From JANPJV01 sp031425695 (GTDB lineage: Bacteria; Pseudomonadota; Gammaproteobacteria; Xanthomonadales; SZUA-5), in assembly GCA_031425695.1 (NCBI GenBank), contig JANPJV010000153.1:1-39340 (forward strand): a stretch of DNA of 39,340 bases, written 5' to 3'. This document shows, in pieces, positions 1 to 9,251 of the stretch. The notes beneath the pieces were generated by a model. The model made no database searches and had not been told where the DNA came from. It was given only the letters and a program-made list of their open reading frames with translations. The translations under genes were made by a program, and so were the position numbers. Within the stretch, counting starts at the first letter, position 1, and each line of letters starts with the position of its first letter.

Positions 1-92
1 CCCTTGGCGCCTCCGGGCCGCCCCCCACTGCGGTGCCTCCCCGTGGTGTTGTTGGGCGTCAACCCCGCATAGGCACGCCTCTCAGATGTGTA

Positions 93-257
93 CTAGAAGC
101 ACATCCACTGCCAGAAAATGCGCCAGCAGGTGACGCAGTCGTCGTTGGTGCAATACTGCTGCGCAGCGCTGGCATATGGCGCCACGGCCATGCCGATCGC
201 CATCAGGGCGGCGCCGAGCATCAGCTTGTTCTTGATCGCATCGCGTTTCGTAGTCAT
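93..257 (-). CDS. Small secreted Cys-rich peptide (54 aa), unknown function
   Basis: The reading frame starts at ATG 257 and encodes 54 residues. The N-terminus is basic (TTKRDAIKNK), followed by a hydrophobic core (about residues 12-27) and an A-S-A-A type signal peptidase site near residues 29-32. The predicted mature peptide is only about 22 residues, with four cysteines (spacing C-x4-C-x2-C-x8-C) and an aromatic end (WRIFWQWMCF). A weak AGGA lies about 13 bases upstream of the ATG. The gene diverges from the ECF sigma factor gene across about 175 bp. I do not recognise a family. The signal peptide and paired cysteines suggest an exported, possibly disulfide-bonded peptide; any signalling, structural or antimicrobial role is inference. 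A chance frame cannot be excluded, but the well-formed signal sequence argues against it. Confidence 0.5.
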   Translation of the reverse strand: MTTKRDAIKNKLMLGAALMAIGMAVAPYASAAQQYCTNDDCVTCWRIFWQWMCF

Positions 258-431
258 TTTCTGGTTGCATCCTGGTTGGTTGGTTAGATCCCCGTCGACA
301 AGACCGTCGGCCTTACCGACTCGCCATACGACTCGCAGCGCGAGCCTCCCCCCGTTTTTTCGGGGTTCAACCACCTAAGCGTCTTTTCTGTCCGCGGAGC
401 GACATCGCCGTGCAGATTGCTAATATTCGTC

Positions 432-967
432 ATGGTCGAGATCACACAACTCCTGGGTCGGGCGAGCGCCGGCGACGCGGCGGCGGCCAATGAGTTGCTG
501 CCCTTGGTGTATGCGCAGCTCAAGGAGCTGGCGCGGCGTCAACTGACGCGGGAAAAGAACTCGCCATCGTTGGCGACGACCGGGCTCGTACATGACGCCT
601 ATCTTTCGCTGTTCGGCGATGCCGAGCTGCCGTGGCGCGATCGCGGGCATTTTTTCGCCTATGCGGCGCGCGCCATGCGCAACATCCTGGTCGATCACGC
701 CCGGCGGCGTCTGCGGACGAAACGCGGCGGCGGCGCCGAGCACGTTGAGCTGCAAGTACAGGACATCGAGCAGCCCGACGATTGCCTCGATCTCCTGGCG
801 CTGGACGAGGCGCTGCGCCAGCTGGCCGAAACCCACCCGCGCCTGGTCGAGGTGGTCGAGCTGCGCTTCTTCGCCGGCCTCTCGGTGCAGGAGGTCGCAG
901 CGGGACTCGGCGTGACCGACCGAACGGTCGAGCGCGACTGGCGCAAGGCGCGTGCCTTCGTCTACGA

Positions 968-989
<22 letters not shown>
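432..989 (+). CDS. ECF-type RNA polymerase sigma factor (TIGR02999-like)
   Basis: This is a 185-residue ECF sigma factor of the type often paired with Ser/Thr kinases in Lysobacterales, Acidobacteria and Planctomycetes. The N-terminus MVEITQLLGRASAGDAAAAN matches the region-2 start of the family, with LVYAQLKELARRQL, then TTGLVHDAYLSLF and FFAYAARAMRNILVDHARRR covering the core-binding and -10-reading parts. Region 4 (helix-turn-helix) is LRFFAGLSVQEVAAGLGVTDRTVERDWRKARAFV. I chose ATG 432 because family homology begins there; a TTG at 417 in the same frame would add five residues. No strong ribosome binding site is visible for either. The gene overlaps the kinase gene downstream, so the two are probably co-translated. 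The genes it controls cannot be told from this sequence; the divergent small peptide gene is one candidate. Confidence 0.9.
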
Positions 990-3736
<2,747 letters not shown>

Positions 3737-3834
3737 GGCGCACCGTTCCAGGCGACCGTACCTCTCGTATCCGGTCTCAATCCGTGAGACGCGCTCCCGC
3801 GTCAATGGCACTCCCACCAGTGGAGGCGACGGAC

Positions 3835-4104
3835 ATGAAATCAGGCGTGCGGGAAACGATCGGCAAGACCATCATGGAAGTCCTGGTCGGCTACAACCGT
3901 CGCGGCGGCGATCCCGTCAACCAGGTCTTCCTGGTGTTCGAAGATGGCACCTACTTCGAATTCTGGGGCGCGCAGTTCAATTGCGCGGGCGGCGTGGATC
4001 GCGGCGGAGCGGCAGCCGTGATCGCATACGTGGAGCGCAGCTGCGGGTCGGAGGTCGTCAGCCACTATCGCGAAGCGCGCGATTCCGGCGCCGATCGGGA
4101 TTGA
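3835..4104 (+). CDS. Small conserved-looking hypothetical protein (89 aa)
   Basis: I do not recognise this protein. It reads MKSGVRETIGKTIMEVLVG at the start and contains a strand-rich middle (VFLVFEDGTYFEFWG), two cysteines (QFNCAGG and ERSCGS) and an acidic, probably disordered end. There is no signal peptide or membrane span. I chose ATG 3835 because a strong GGAGG lies eight bases upstream; the frame is open further upstream, to 3718, but without such a site. It lies about 100 bp after the kinase gene on the same strand and converges on paoC. Its compact form suggests a small cytoplasmic domain protein, function unknown. Confidence 0.65.
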   Translation: MKSGVRETIGKTIMEVLVGYNRRGGDPVNQVFLVFEDGTYFEFWGAQFNCAGGVDRGGAAAVIAYVERSCGSEVVSHYREARDSGADRD

Positions 4105-4155
4105 CGCAGTCCCGTGTCCCTCCACGTTCATGCCCGCCCGCATGGCCCGCGACTA

Positions 4156-4188
4156 CCACCATGGTCGCCTGTGCCTGACCCATGGTGG
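4156..4188. terminator. Hairpin between convergent genes
   Basis: A perfect 9-bp inverted repeat, ccaccatgg at 4156-4164 and ccatggtgg at 4180-4188, surrounds a 15-base loop. It lies in the 105-bp gap between the convergent small hypothetical gene and paoC. There is no T-run on either side, so it is not a classical intrinsic terminator, but its position suits a bidirectional transcription stop or mRNA 3' end. Confidence 0.35.
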
Positions 4189-4209
4189 CGACTCGCAGGC
4201 GCGGATCGA

Positions 4210-6474
4210 TCAGGCAGTGGACTTCAGCTGCGGAAAGAGCTTGTCGAGCGTAATCGGGTAGTCGCGCACGCGCACGCCGGTGGCGTTGTAGATCGCGTTC
4301 GCGACCGCTGCTGCGGCGCCGCAGATTCCCAGCTCGCCGACGCCCTTGGCTTTCATCGGCGATGACACCGGGTCGACTTCGTCGAGGAAGATGACTTGCT
4401 GGTGCGGGATGTCGGCGTGGACCGGCACCTCGTAACCCGCAAGATCGTGGTTGACGAAGAAGCCGCGCTTGGTGTCGACCGCGAGGTGCTCCATCAGTGC
4501 CGCGCCCACGCCCATGGTCATGCCGCCGATGACCTGGCTGCGCGCGGTTTTTGGATTGAGGATTCGCCCGGCGGCGCACACTGCCAGCATGCGGCGCACG
4601 CGCGTCTCGCCGGTGAGCGCATCCACCCCCACTTCGACGAAGTGCGCGCCAAAAGTCGCCTGCTGGAATCTCTTGGCGAAGTCGCCGACCTCGTGGAAAT
4701 CCTCGGCTACCAAGCCCTGCGTCCCGGCCAGCTCGCCCAGCGGAATCCGGCGGTCGCCGCTGACGATGGCCCCATCGGCGAAGCTTGCTGTCGCGGGGTC
4801 GAGTTTCGCCTTCTCGGCGATCAGATCACGCAACTTCATGCAGGCCGCATAGACACCGGCGGTCGAGCTGTTGCCGCCCCACTGACCACCGGAGCCAGCA
4901 GATACCGGGAAGCTCGAATCGCCGAGCCTGACTACGACCTTGTCGATCGCCACGCCCATCATCTCGGCGGCAGTCTGGGCGATGATCGTGTAGCTGCCGG
5001 TCCCGATGTCGGTCATGTCGGTTTCGACGGTGACGATGCCACGCCGGTTCAGGCGCACCCGCGCCGCGGACTTTTGCACCATGTTGTCGCGAATGGCTGC
5101 AGCCACGCCCATGCCGATGAGCCATCGGCCTTCGCGCATGCGGCCGGGTTTCGCGTTGCGTTTATCCCAGCCAAATTCCTTCGCGCCAGTGCGCAGGCAC
5201 TCCACGAGTTGGCGTTGGGAGAACGGCGGATTCGGATTGGCGGGAGCGGGCTCGGGGGCTTTCTGCTGCGGGTCGGCTGACGCCGGTTTGGGCGGAAAAT
5301 CTGGTACCACTTGCGTGTCGTTCTTGATCCGGAACTCCACCGGATCCATCGCGAGCTTTTCCGCCATTTCATCGATTGCGATTTCGAGCGCGGCCAAGCC
5401 GGGCGCTTCGTTGGGCGCGCGCATTGCGTTGGCTTCTGGAAGATCGAGCACCGCTACCTTGTTCGACGTCATCCGATTCGCACCCGCGTAAAGCGAACGC
5501 GTCTGCACCGCGGCCGCTTCCGGGCCACCTTCCGGCAGGTTGCCCGACCAGCTCTCATGCGCGATCGCCGTCATCGTGCCGTCGCGTCGGGCGCCGATGC
5601 GGATGCGTTGCAGGGTTGCGGATCGGTGCGTTGTGTTGTTCGGTATGAGCGCGCGAGTCAAGAACACTTTCACCGGCCGCCGCGCGGCCTTTGCGCCCAA
5701 CGCGGCCAGCACTGCATCGGCGCGCAGGAACAGTTTCGCGCCAAAGCCGCCGCCGATGTACGGCGAGGTCAGGCGAATCTTTTCGGGCGGAATGCCGAGC
5801 GTCTTGGCAACGTCGCCCAGCGTCCACGCGATCATCTGGTTGGACGTCCACAGTGTCAGTTCGTCGCCATTCCACGCTGCGATGCTGGCGTGGGGCTCGA
5901 TCATCGAGTGCGACTCGTGCGCCGTCTTGTATTCATGGTCGAGCTTGACCTCGGCTTCGGCGAAGGCCTTGTCGAAATCGCCAACGGAGGTTTCCGCTGC
6001 GGCGCCAGACGAATCGCTCGGCTTCGCAGTGTCCTTCACTGCAGCGAGGTCGAACTTGCCCGCAACCGGTGCGTACTTGACGCGAACCAGGTGAGCGGCT
6101 GCGCGCGCCTGTTCGAAACTCTCTGCCACGACGACCGCGACCGCCTGGTGGTAATGCTGTACGTCCGGCCCGGCGAGCAGTCTCGCCGTGTTGAAATTGC
6201 CCTTGCCGAGCTTGCCGGCCGTTTCTGCCGTGACGATCGCGAGCACGCCGGGAGCGGCCTTGGCGTGACTGAGGTCGATGGAGGTGATGCGGCCCTTGGC
6301 GATCCCTGCGGCAACGACGTAGCCGTAGGCCTGGTTCGGGACGGCGTCGTGCCGGTCGTAGGCATACGGCGCCGTGCCGGTCGTCTTCAGCGGGCCGTCG
6401 ATGCGATCGATGCCGTAACCGACCACTTTGCCCTGGTCGATCGGATTGGTGCCATCAGGCTTTTCGTATTTCAT
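4210..6474 (-). CDS. paoC: Aldehyde oxidoreductase, molybdenum cofactor-binding subunit
   Basis: This is the large subunit of a xanthine-dehydrogenase-family enzyme, 754 residues against 732 in E. coli PaoC. In that family PaoABC oxidises aldehydes (including aromatic ones) to acids in the periplasm, with PaoC carrying the molybdenum-cytosine dinucleotide cofactor. Visible features are the N-terminal MKYEKPDGTNPIDQGK, GIDRIDGPLKTTGTAPYAYD, the cofactor-binding SPYIGGGFGAKLF and GSGGQWGGNSS, and near the C-terminus KGVGELGICGAAAAVANAIY, whose glutamate corresponds to the catalytic base of the family. ATG 6474 overlaps the paoB stop as ATGA, giving a tightly coupled paoA-paoB-paoC operon. The maturation factor PaoD (XdhC-like), which follows paoC in E. 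coli, is not here; it must be elsewhere if the enzyme is active. Confidence 0.93.
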   Translation of the reverse strand: MKYEKPDGTNPIDQGKVVGYGIDRIDGPLKTTGTAPYAYDRHDAVPNQAYGYVVAAGIAKGRITSIDLSHAKAAPGVLAIVTAETAGKLGKGNFNTARLLAGPDVQHYHQAVAVVVAESFEQARAAAHLVRVKYAPVAGKFDLAAVKDTAKPSDSSGAAAETSVGDFDKAFAEAEVKLDHEYKTAHESHSMIEPHASIAAWNGDELTLWTSNQMIAWTLGDVAKTLGIPPEKIRLTSPYIGGGFGAKLFLRADAVLAALGAKAARRPVKVFLTRALIPNNTTHRSATLQRIRIGARRDGTMTAIAHESWSGNLPEGGPEAAAVQTRSLYAGANRMTSNKVAVLDLPEANAMRAPNEAPGLAALEIAIDEMAEKLAMDPVEFRIKNDTQVVPDFPPKPASADPQQKAPEPAPANPNPPFSQRQLVECLRTGAKEFGWDKRNAKPGRMREGRWLIGMGVAAAIRDNMVQKSAARVRLNRRGIVTVETDMTDIGTGSYTIIAQTAAEMMGVAIDKVVVRLGDSSFPVSAGSGGQWGGNSSTAGVYAACMKLRDLIAEKAKLDPATASFADGAIVSGDRRIPLGELAGTQGLVAEDFHEVGDFAKRFQQATFGAHFVEVGVDALTGETRVRRMLAVCAAGRILNPKTARSQVIGGMTMGVGAALMEHLAVDTKRGFFVNHDLAGYEVPVHADIPHQQVIFLDEVDPVSSPMKAKGVGELGICGAAAAVANAIYNATGVRVRDYPITLDKLFPQLKSTA

Positions 6475-7427
6475 GGCGTACCCTTCGCTTCGGCCAGGAC
6501 GGATGCAATCGTGCGTTCGACGAGCGGCACTTTGAAGGCGTTGTCCTCGGTGGTCCGCGCACCCGCCATAAGCGCATCGCCAGCGGCCTTCGAGCCTTTT
6601 TTCAACGCCGCATCGGCTTCGCCGCGGCGCCACGGCTTGTGCGCGACGCCACCGAGTGCGAGACGTCCGCCGCCATCGGGCTGGATGATGGCCGCGACCG
6701 AAACGAGGGCGAACGCATAGGAAGCCCGGTCGCGAACCTTGCGATACACGTGCACGCCGCCCACCGGCTCGGGCAGTGTCACCGACGTGATCAGCTCGCC
6801 GCATTCGAGCACGGTTTCCACCTGCGGCGTGTTGCCCGGCAAGGTATGGAAGTCGGCGATCGGAATGGCGCGCGTCTCGCCGCCCGGCCGGATGGTTTCG
6901 ACGGTGGCATCGAGCACGCGCAGCGCGACCGCCATGTCGCTGGGGTGCGTTGCGATGCAGGCGTCGCTGACGCCGACCACGGCATGCTGGCGGCTGTAGC
7001 CCAGCAAAGCCCCGCAGCCACTGCCGGGCTCGCGCTTGTTGCAGGGCTGGTTCGTATCGTAGAAATAATTGCAGCGCGTGCGCTGCAGGAGATTCCCGGC
7101 CGTAGTCGCCTGGTTTCGCAACTGCGCGGACGCACCGGCCATCAGCGCGCGTGTCAGCACGCCATAGTCGCGGCGCACGTGGGCATCGGCGGCGAGGTCC
7201 GTGTTGCGCACCAGCGCACCGATGCGTAGCCCGCCTGCCGACGTGGGCTCGATGCGGTCGAGGTCCAGGTCATTGAGATCGATCAGGTGCCCGGGCGTCT
7301 CGATCTGGAGCTTCATGAGGTCGAGCAAGTTGGTGCCGCCAGCGATGAACTTCGCCTGGGGGTTCTTTGCGATCGCTGCCGCAGCGTCGGCCGGCGTCGT
7401 CGCCCGCTCGTAGGTGAACGCCTTCAT
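6471..7427 (-). CDS. paoB: Aldehyde oxidoreductase, FAD-binding subunit
   Basis: This is a 318-residue FAD-binding subunit of the molybdopterin dehydrogenase family, the same length as E. coli PaoB. It begins MKAFTYERATTPADAAAAI and shows the FAD-binding loop FIAGGTNLLDLMK near residues 33-45. A cysteine-containing insertion (TRCNYFYDTNQPCNKREPG followed by SGCG) corresponds to the extra [4Fe-4S] cluster loop typical of PaoB and absent from most xanthine dehydrogenase FAD subunits. The C-terminal domain includes LALGGVAHKPWR. The start overlaps the paoA stop and the stop overlaps the paoC start, both as ATGA. It passes electrons between the iron-sulfur and molybdenum subunits. Confidence 0.93.
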   Translation of the reverse strand: MKAFTYERATTPADAAAAIAKNPQAKFIAGGTNLLDLMKLQIETPGHLIDLNDLDLDRIEPTSAGGLRIGALVRNTDLAADAHVRRDYGVLTRALMAGASAQLRNQATTAGNLLQRTRCNYFYDTNQPCNKREPGSGCGALLGYSRQHAVVGVSDACIATHPSDMAVALRVLDATVETIRPGGETRAIPIADFHTLPGNTPQVETVLECGELITSVTLPEPVGGVHVYRKVRDRASYAFALVSVAAIIQPDGGGRLALGGVAHKPWRRGEADAALKKGSKAAGDALMAGARTTEDNAFKVPLVERTIASVLAEAKGTP

Positions 7428-8083
7428 GCCTTCACCCCCGCGACTTCGGCGATGGCGTCCTGGATATTGGAGTAGGCGCCGCAGCGACAGATGTTGCCGC
7501 TCATGCGCTCGCGAAATTCGTCCCCTCCAAGGACCGGTGCGGCGGCAAGATTGCTGGTCACGTGACTGGGAATGCCGGCCTTGAACTCGTCCAGCATCGC
7601 GACCGCCGAACAGATCTGGCCCGGCGTGCAGAACCCGCACTGGAAACCGTCATGCTTGACGAATGCGGCTTGCATCGGATGCAGATTGCCCGGCTTGCCG
7701 AGGCCTTCGATGGTGGTGATCTCGTGACCTTGCTGCATCACCGCCAGCGTCAGGCAGGAGGTGATGCGGCGGCCGTCGACGATCACCGTGCAGGCGCCAC
7801 ATTGACCCTGGTCGCAGCCCTTCTTGGCGCCGGTCAGGTGCAGTCGCTCACGCAGCGCGTCCAGCAAAGTCATGCGTGTATCGATCGTCAGCTGATGCTC
7901 GCGTCCGTTGACGTCAAGCGTCACGGGCATGGTGGCGCCAGGCGAGCTCGCGGCCTCCGCTGCGGGCGCCTCTTGCGCCGGCGCGGACACGGCGGGCGCT
8001 GCGAACACGCCAGCCGCAACGGCGCCGCCAGCGGCTGCTCCCACACGCAACAGCTTGCGTCGGGAGGGGTTGAATTCGCTCAT
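7424..8083 (-). CDS. paoA: Aldehyde oxidoreductase, Tat-exported [2Fe-2S] subunit
   Basis: This is the 219-residue iron-sulfur subunit. The N-terminus SRRKLLRVGAAAGGAVAAG is a twin-arginine signal that in this family carries the folded PaoABC trimer to the periplasm. An Ala/Pro-rich linker follows, then a plant-type ferredoxin domain with GCDQGQCGACTV and a later cysteine in ITSCL for the first [2Fe-2S] cluster, and a C-terminal domain with CGFCTPGQI and CRCGAYSNI for the second. A GAGG lies seven bases before ATG 8083. It is the first gene of the paoABC operon. A strong hairpin lies about 75-125 bases upstream. Confidence 0.94.
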   Translation of the reverse strand: MSEFNPSRRKLLRVGAAAGGAVAAGVFAAPAVSAPAQEAPAAEAASSPGATMPVTLDVNGREHQLTIDTRMTLLDALRERLHLTGAKKGCDQGQCGACTVIVDGRRITSCLTLAVMQQGHEITTIEGLGKPGNLHPMQAAFVKHDGFQCGFCTPGQICSAVAMLDEFKAGIPSHVTSNLAAAPVLGGDEFRERMSGNICRCGAYSNIQDAIAEVAGVKA

Positions 8084-8158
8084 GGCTTACCTCGTGTATC
8101 CGGCAGACGGATTGTGTGCGCCTGCAAATTCGCACATGCAAGCCGCACTATTAGGCCC

Positions 8159-8210
8159 CGGTCGGCGTGAACGCCGTGAATGGATTTTCACGGAATGGCC
8201 AGGCCGACCA
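8159..8210 (-). promoter_or_regulatory. Nested hairpin upstream of paoABC
   Basis: Two nested inverted repeats lie about 75-125 bases upstream of paoA. The inner one is a 7-bp stem (ccgtgaa at 8174-8180, ttcacgg at 8187-8193) with a 6-base loop; the outer one is ggtcggc (8160-8166) with gccgacc (8203-8209). If transcription of paoABC starts upstream of it, the RNA would form a structured leader. It does not match any riboswitch I know, including the molybdenum cofactor type. It could also be a protein-binding site. Confidence 0.3.
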
Positions 8211-8276
8211 GTTGCAGGAAGGAGAATTGGTCATGCCAGCAGGTCGCTGCGCCATGGCGTGATCCGAATGTTCTGG

Positions 8277-8371
8277 TAGGCCATGTTGTCCGCGCGAGCG
8301 GACTACTTGACAGCTTTGAAGCGGCAAGCCTTGAACCGTCAAGTGGCTCGCTTCGCGAGCAACATGACCTA
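8277..8371. repeat. Dispersed palindromic element, copy 1
   Basis: A 95-bp imperfect palindrome. The left arm runs from taggccatgttgtccgcg to ctacttgac (8277-8311), and the right arm from gtcaagtgg to aacatgaccta (8338-8371), around a 26-base centre. The same arms flank a second element at 36353-36440, which shows that this is a dispersed family rather than a local hairpin. Copy 1 is the more diverged: its arms differ at several positions and by one base in length. The outer ends taggNcatgttg / aacatgaccta are the most conserved part. It overlaps the start of a weak open frame, so that frame's first 30 codons are element-derived. Confidence 0.75.
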
Positions 8372-8612
8372 CATTCAAGCGCATGCGCTCGTAGGTCATG
8401 TGGTCGAGGCCGGCGTCGGACAAAATGCCAGGGATTGGGAGGTGAACAATGGCGGCGTGCACTTGAGCCTGATCCGTGCCGACACCGGCGAAGTGGTCGA
8501 TACGGTCACCCGATGCCGGCAGGTGGCCCAGGGATCATTGACCACGCTGCGGCCACCCTTCGTCCACGATTACGGCCAGATGGCGCGCTGCCAGATCGGA
8601 GAGCTGCCGTGA
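8283..8612 (+). CDS. Doubtful hypothetical ORF beginning inside the palindromic element
   Basis: This is a 109-residue open frame. Its first 30 or so residues are translated from the palindromic element and are unlikely to be a real protein. The second half (about residues 42-109, including GGVHLSLIRADTGEVVDTV and PPFVHDYGQMARC) looks more protein-like, and may be the remains of a gene whose 5' part was replaced by the element. I recognise no family. The wider stretch 8084-8693 holds nothing else convincing besides the palindromes. Confidence 0.2.
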   Translation: MLSARADYLTALKRQALNRQVARFASNMTYIQAHALVGHVVEAGVGQNARDWEVNNGGVHLSLIRADTGEVVDTVTRCRQVAQGSLTTLRPPFVHDYGQMARCQIGELP

Positions 8613-8693
8613 GTTCCGGAATCGCCAGTATATTGAGCACGCCTTGCGGCAAGTGGAAACTTCGAGTTGGAGTGGCCCGCGCTTGCCTAACAC

Positions 8694-9213
8694 TCAATCG
8701 CCAGTCTCGCGAGCAAGTGGTACCGAGTAATCGCTTTGACGGCGGCAACCGGAGAAGACGTCCAGAGGCTTTCGATAGCCCTGGCTCTGGATGTCGAGCA
8801 AGCCCAACACCGAATGGAACAGGACGTCGTGCGAGAGCGCACGCTCACGGTGATCGCGCAAGCAGTCCGTGTCTATCGCGAAGCGATCGGCGAACGCGTT
8901 CGAGAACCACAGGATCATCGGGATCTGGGTCTGCTCGGGTGGTGCCATGAACAATGGTGCCCCATGCAGATACATGCCTTTTTCGCCCGTGGATTCGCCA
9001 TGGTCGGATACATAGAGCATCGTGCTGTCCAGGCGGTCCTGGCGCTCGCGCAGCACATCGATGACTGCCCCGAGATTGTGGTCGGTATAAAGAATTGAAT
9101 TGTCGTAGGTATTGACGATCTCCTCGCGGGTGCAATCGTCCAGTTCATTGCTCTCGCAGGTCGGCGTGAAGCGACGAAATTCGGGTGGTAGCGCTCGAAA
9201 TAGGACGGAGAAT
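8694..9213 (-). pseudogene. eptA: C-terminal remnant of EptA-type phosphoethanolamine transferase
   Basis: The frame matches the C-terminal catalytic part of EptA/MCR-type enzymes, which move phosphoethanolamine onto lipid A. Visible are FTPTCESNELDDCTREEIVN, TYDNSILYTDHNLGAVIDV, the metal-site YVSDHGESTGEKGMYLHG and IPMILWFS. The N-terminal membrane domain and the segment with the catalytic threonine are missing. Homology starts at SPSYFERYH near 9212, and a one-base deletion near 9190 changes frame between SPSYFERYH and PPEFRRFTPTC. It is therefore a dead fragment of about 170 residues out of the usual 540 or so. The break coincides with the truncated start of the opposite-strand sulfatase gene. 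Confidence 0.85.
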
Positions 9214-9251
9214 TCCAGACGCGCTTCAATTTCATCGCAGTCGACTATCTG

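Noticed and set aside
268..286. Short ggttggttggtt tandem repeat
   Set aside because: Three or four units of a 4-base motif in a control region are too short to support a function or slippage switch.
350..365. ccccg-tttttt-cgggg hairpin
   Set aside because: It has a T-run only in the loop and lies between two divergent starts, so it cannot end either transcript. A leader or operator role is possible but unsupported.
4396..5280. Long plus-strand open frame opposite paoC
   Set aside because: It lies wholly inside paoC on the other strand, has no family similarity and is rich in Ala/Arg/His as expected for a shadow frame in GC-rich DNA.
5311..6720. 469-codon plus-strand open frame opposite paoB/paoC
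   Set aside because: Antisense shadow of conserved enzyme genes with no domain or start signal.
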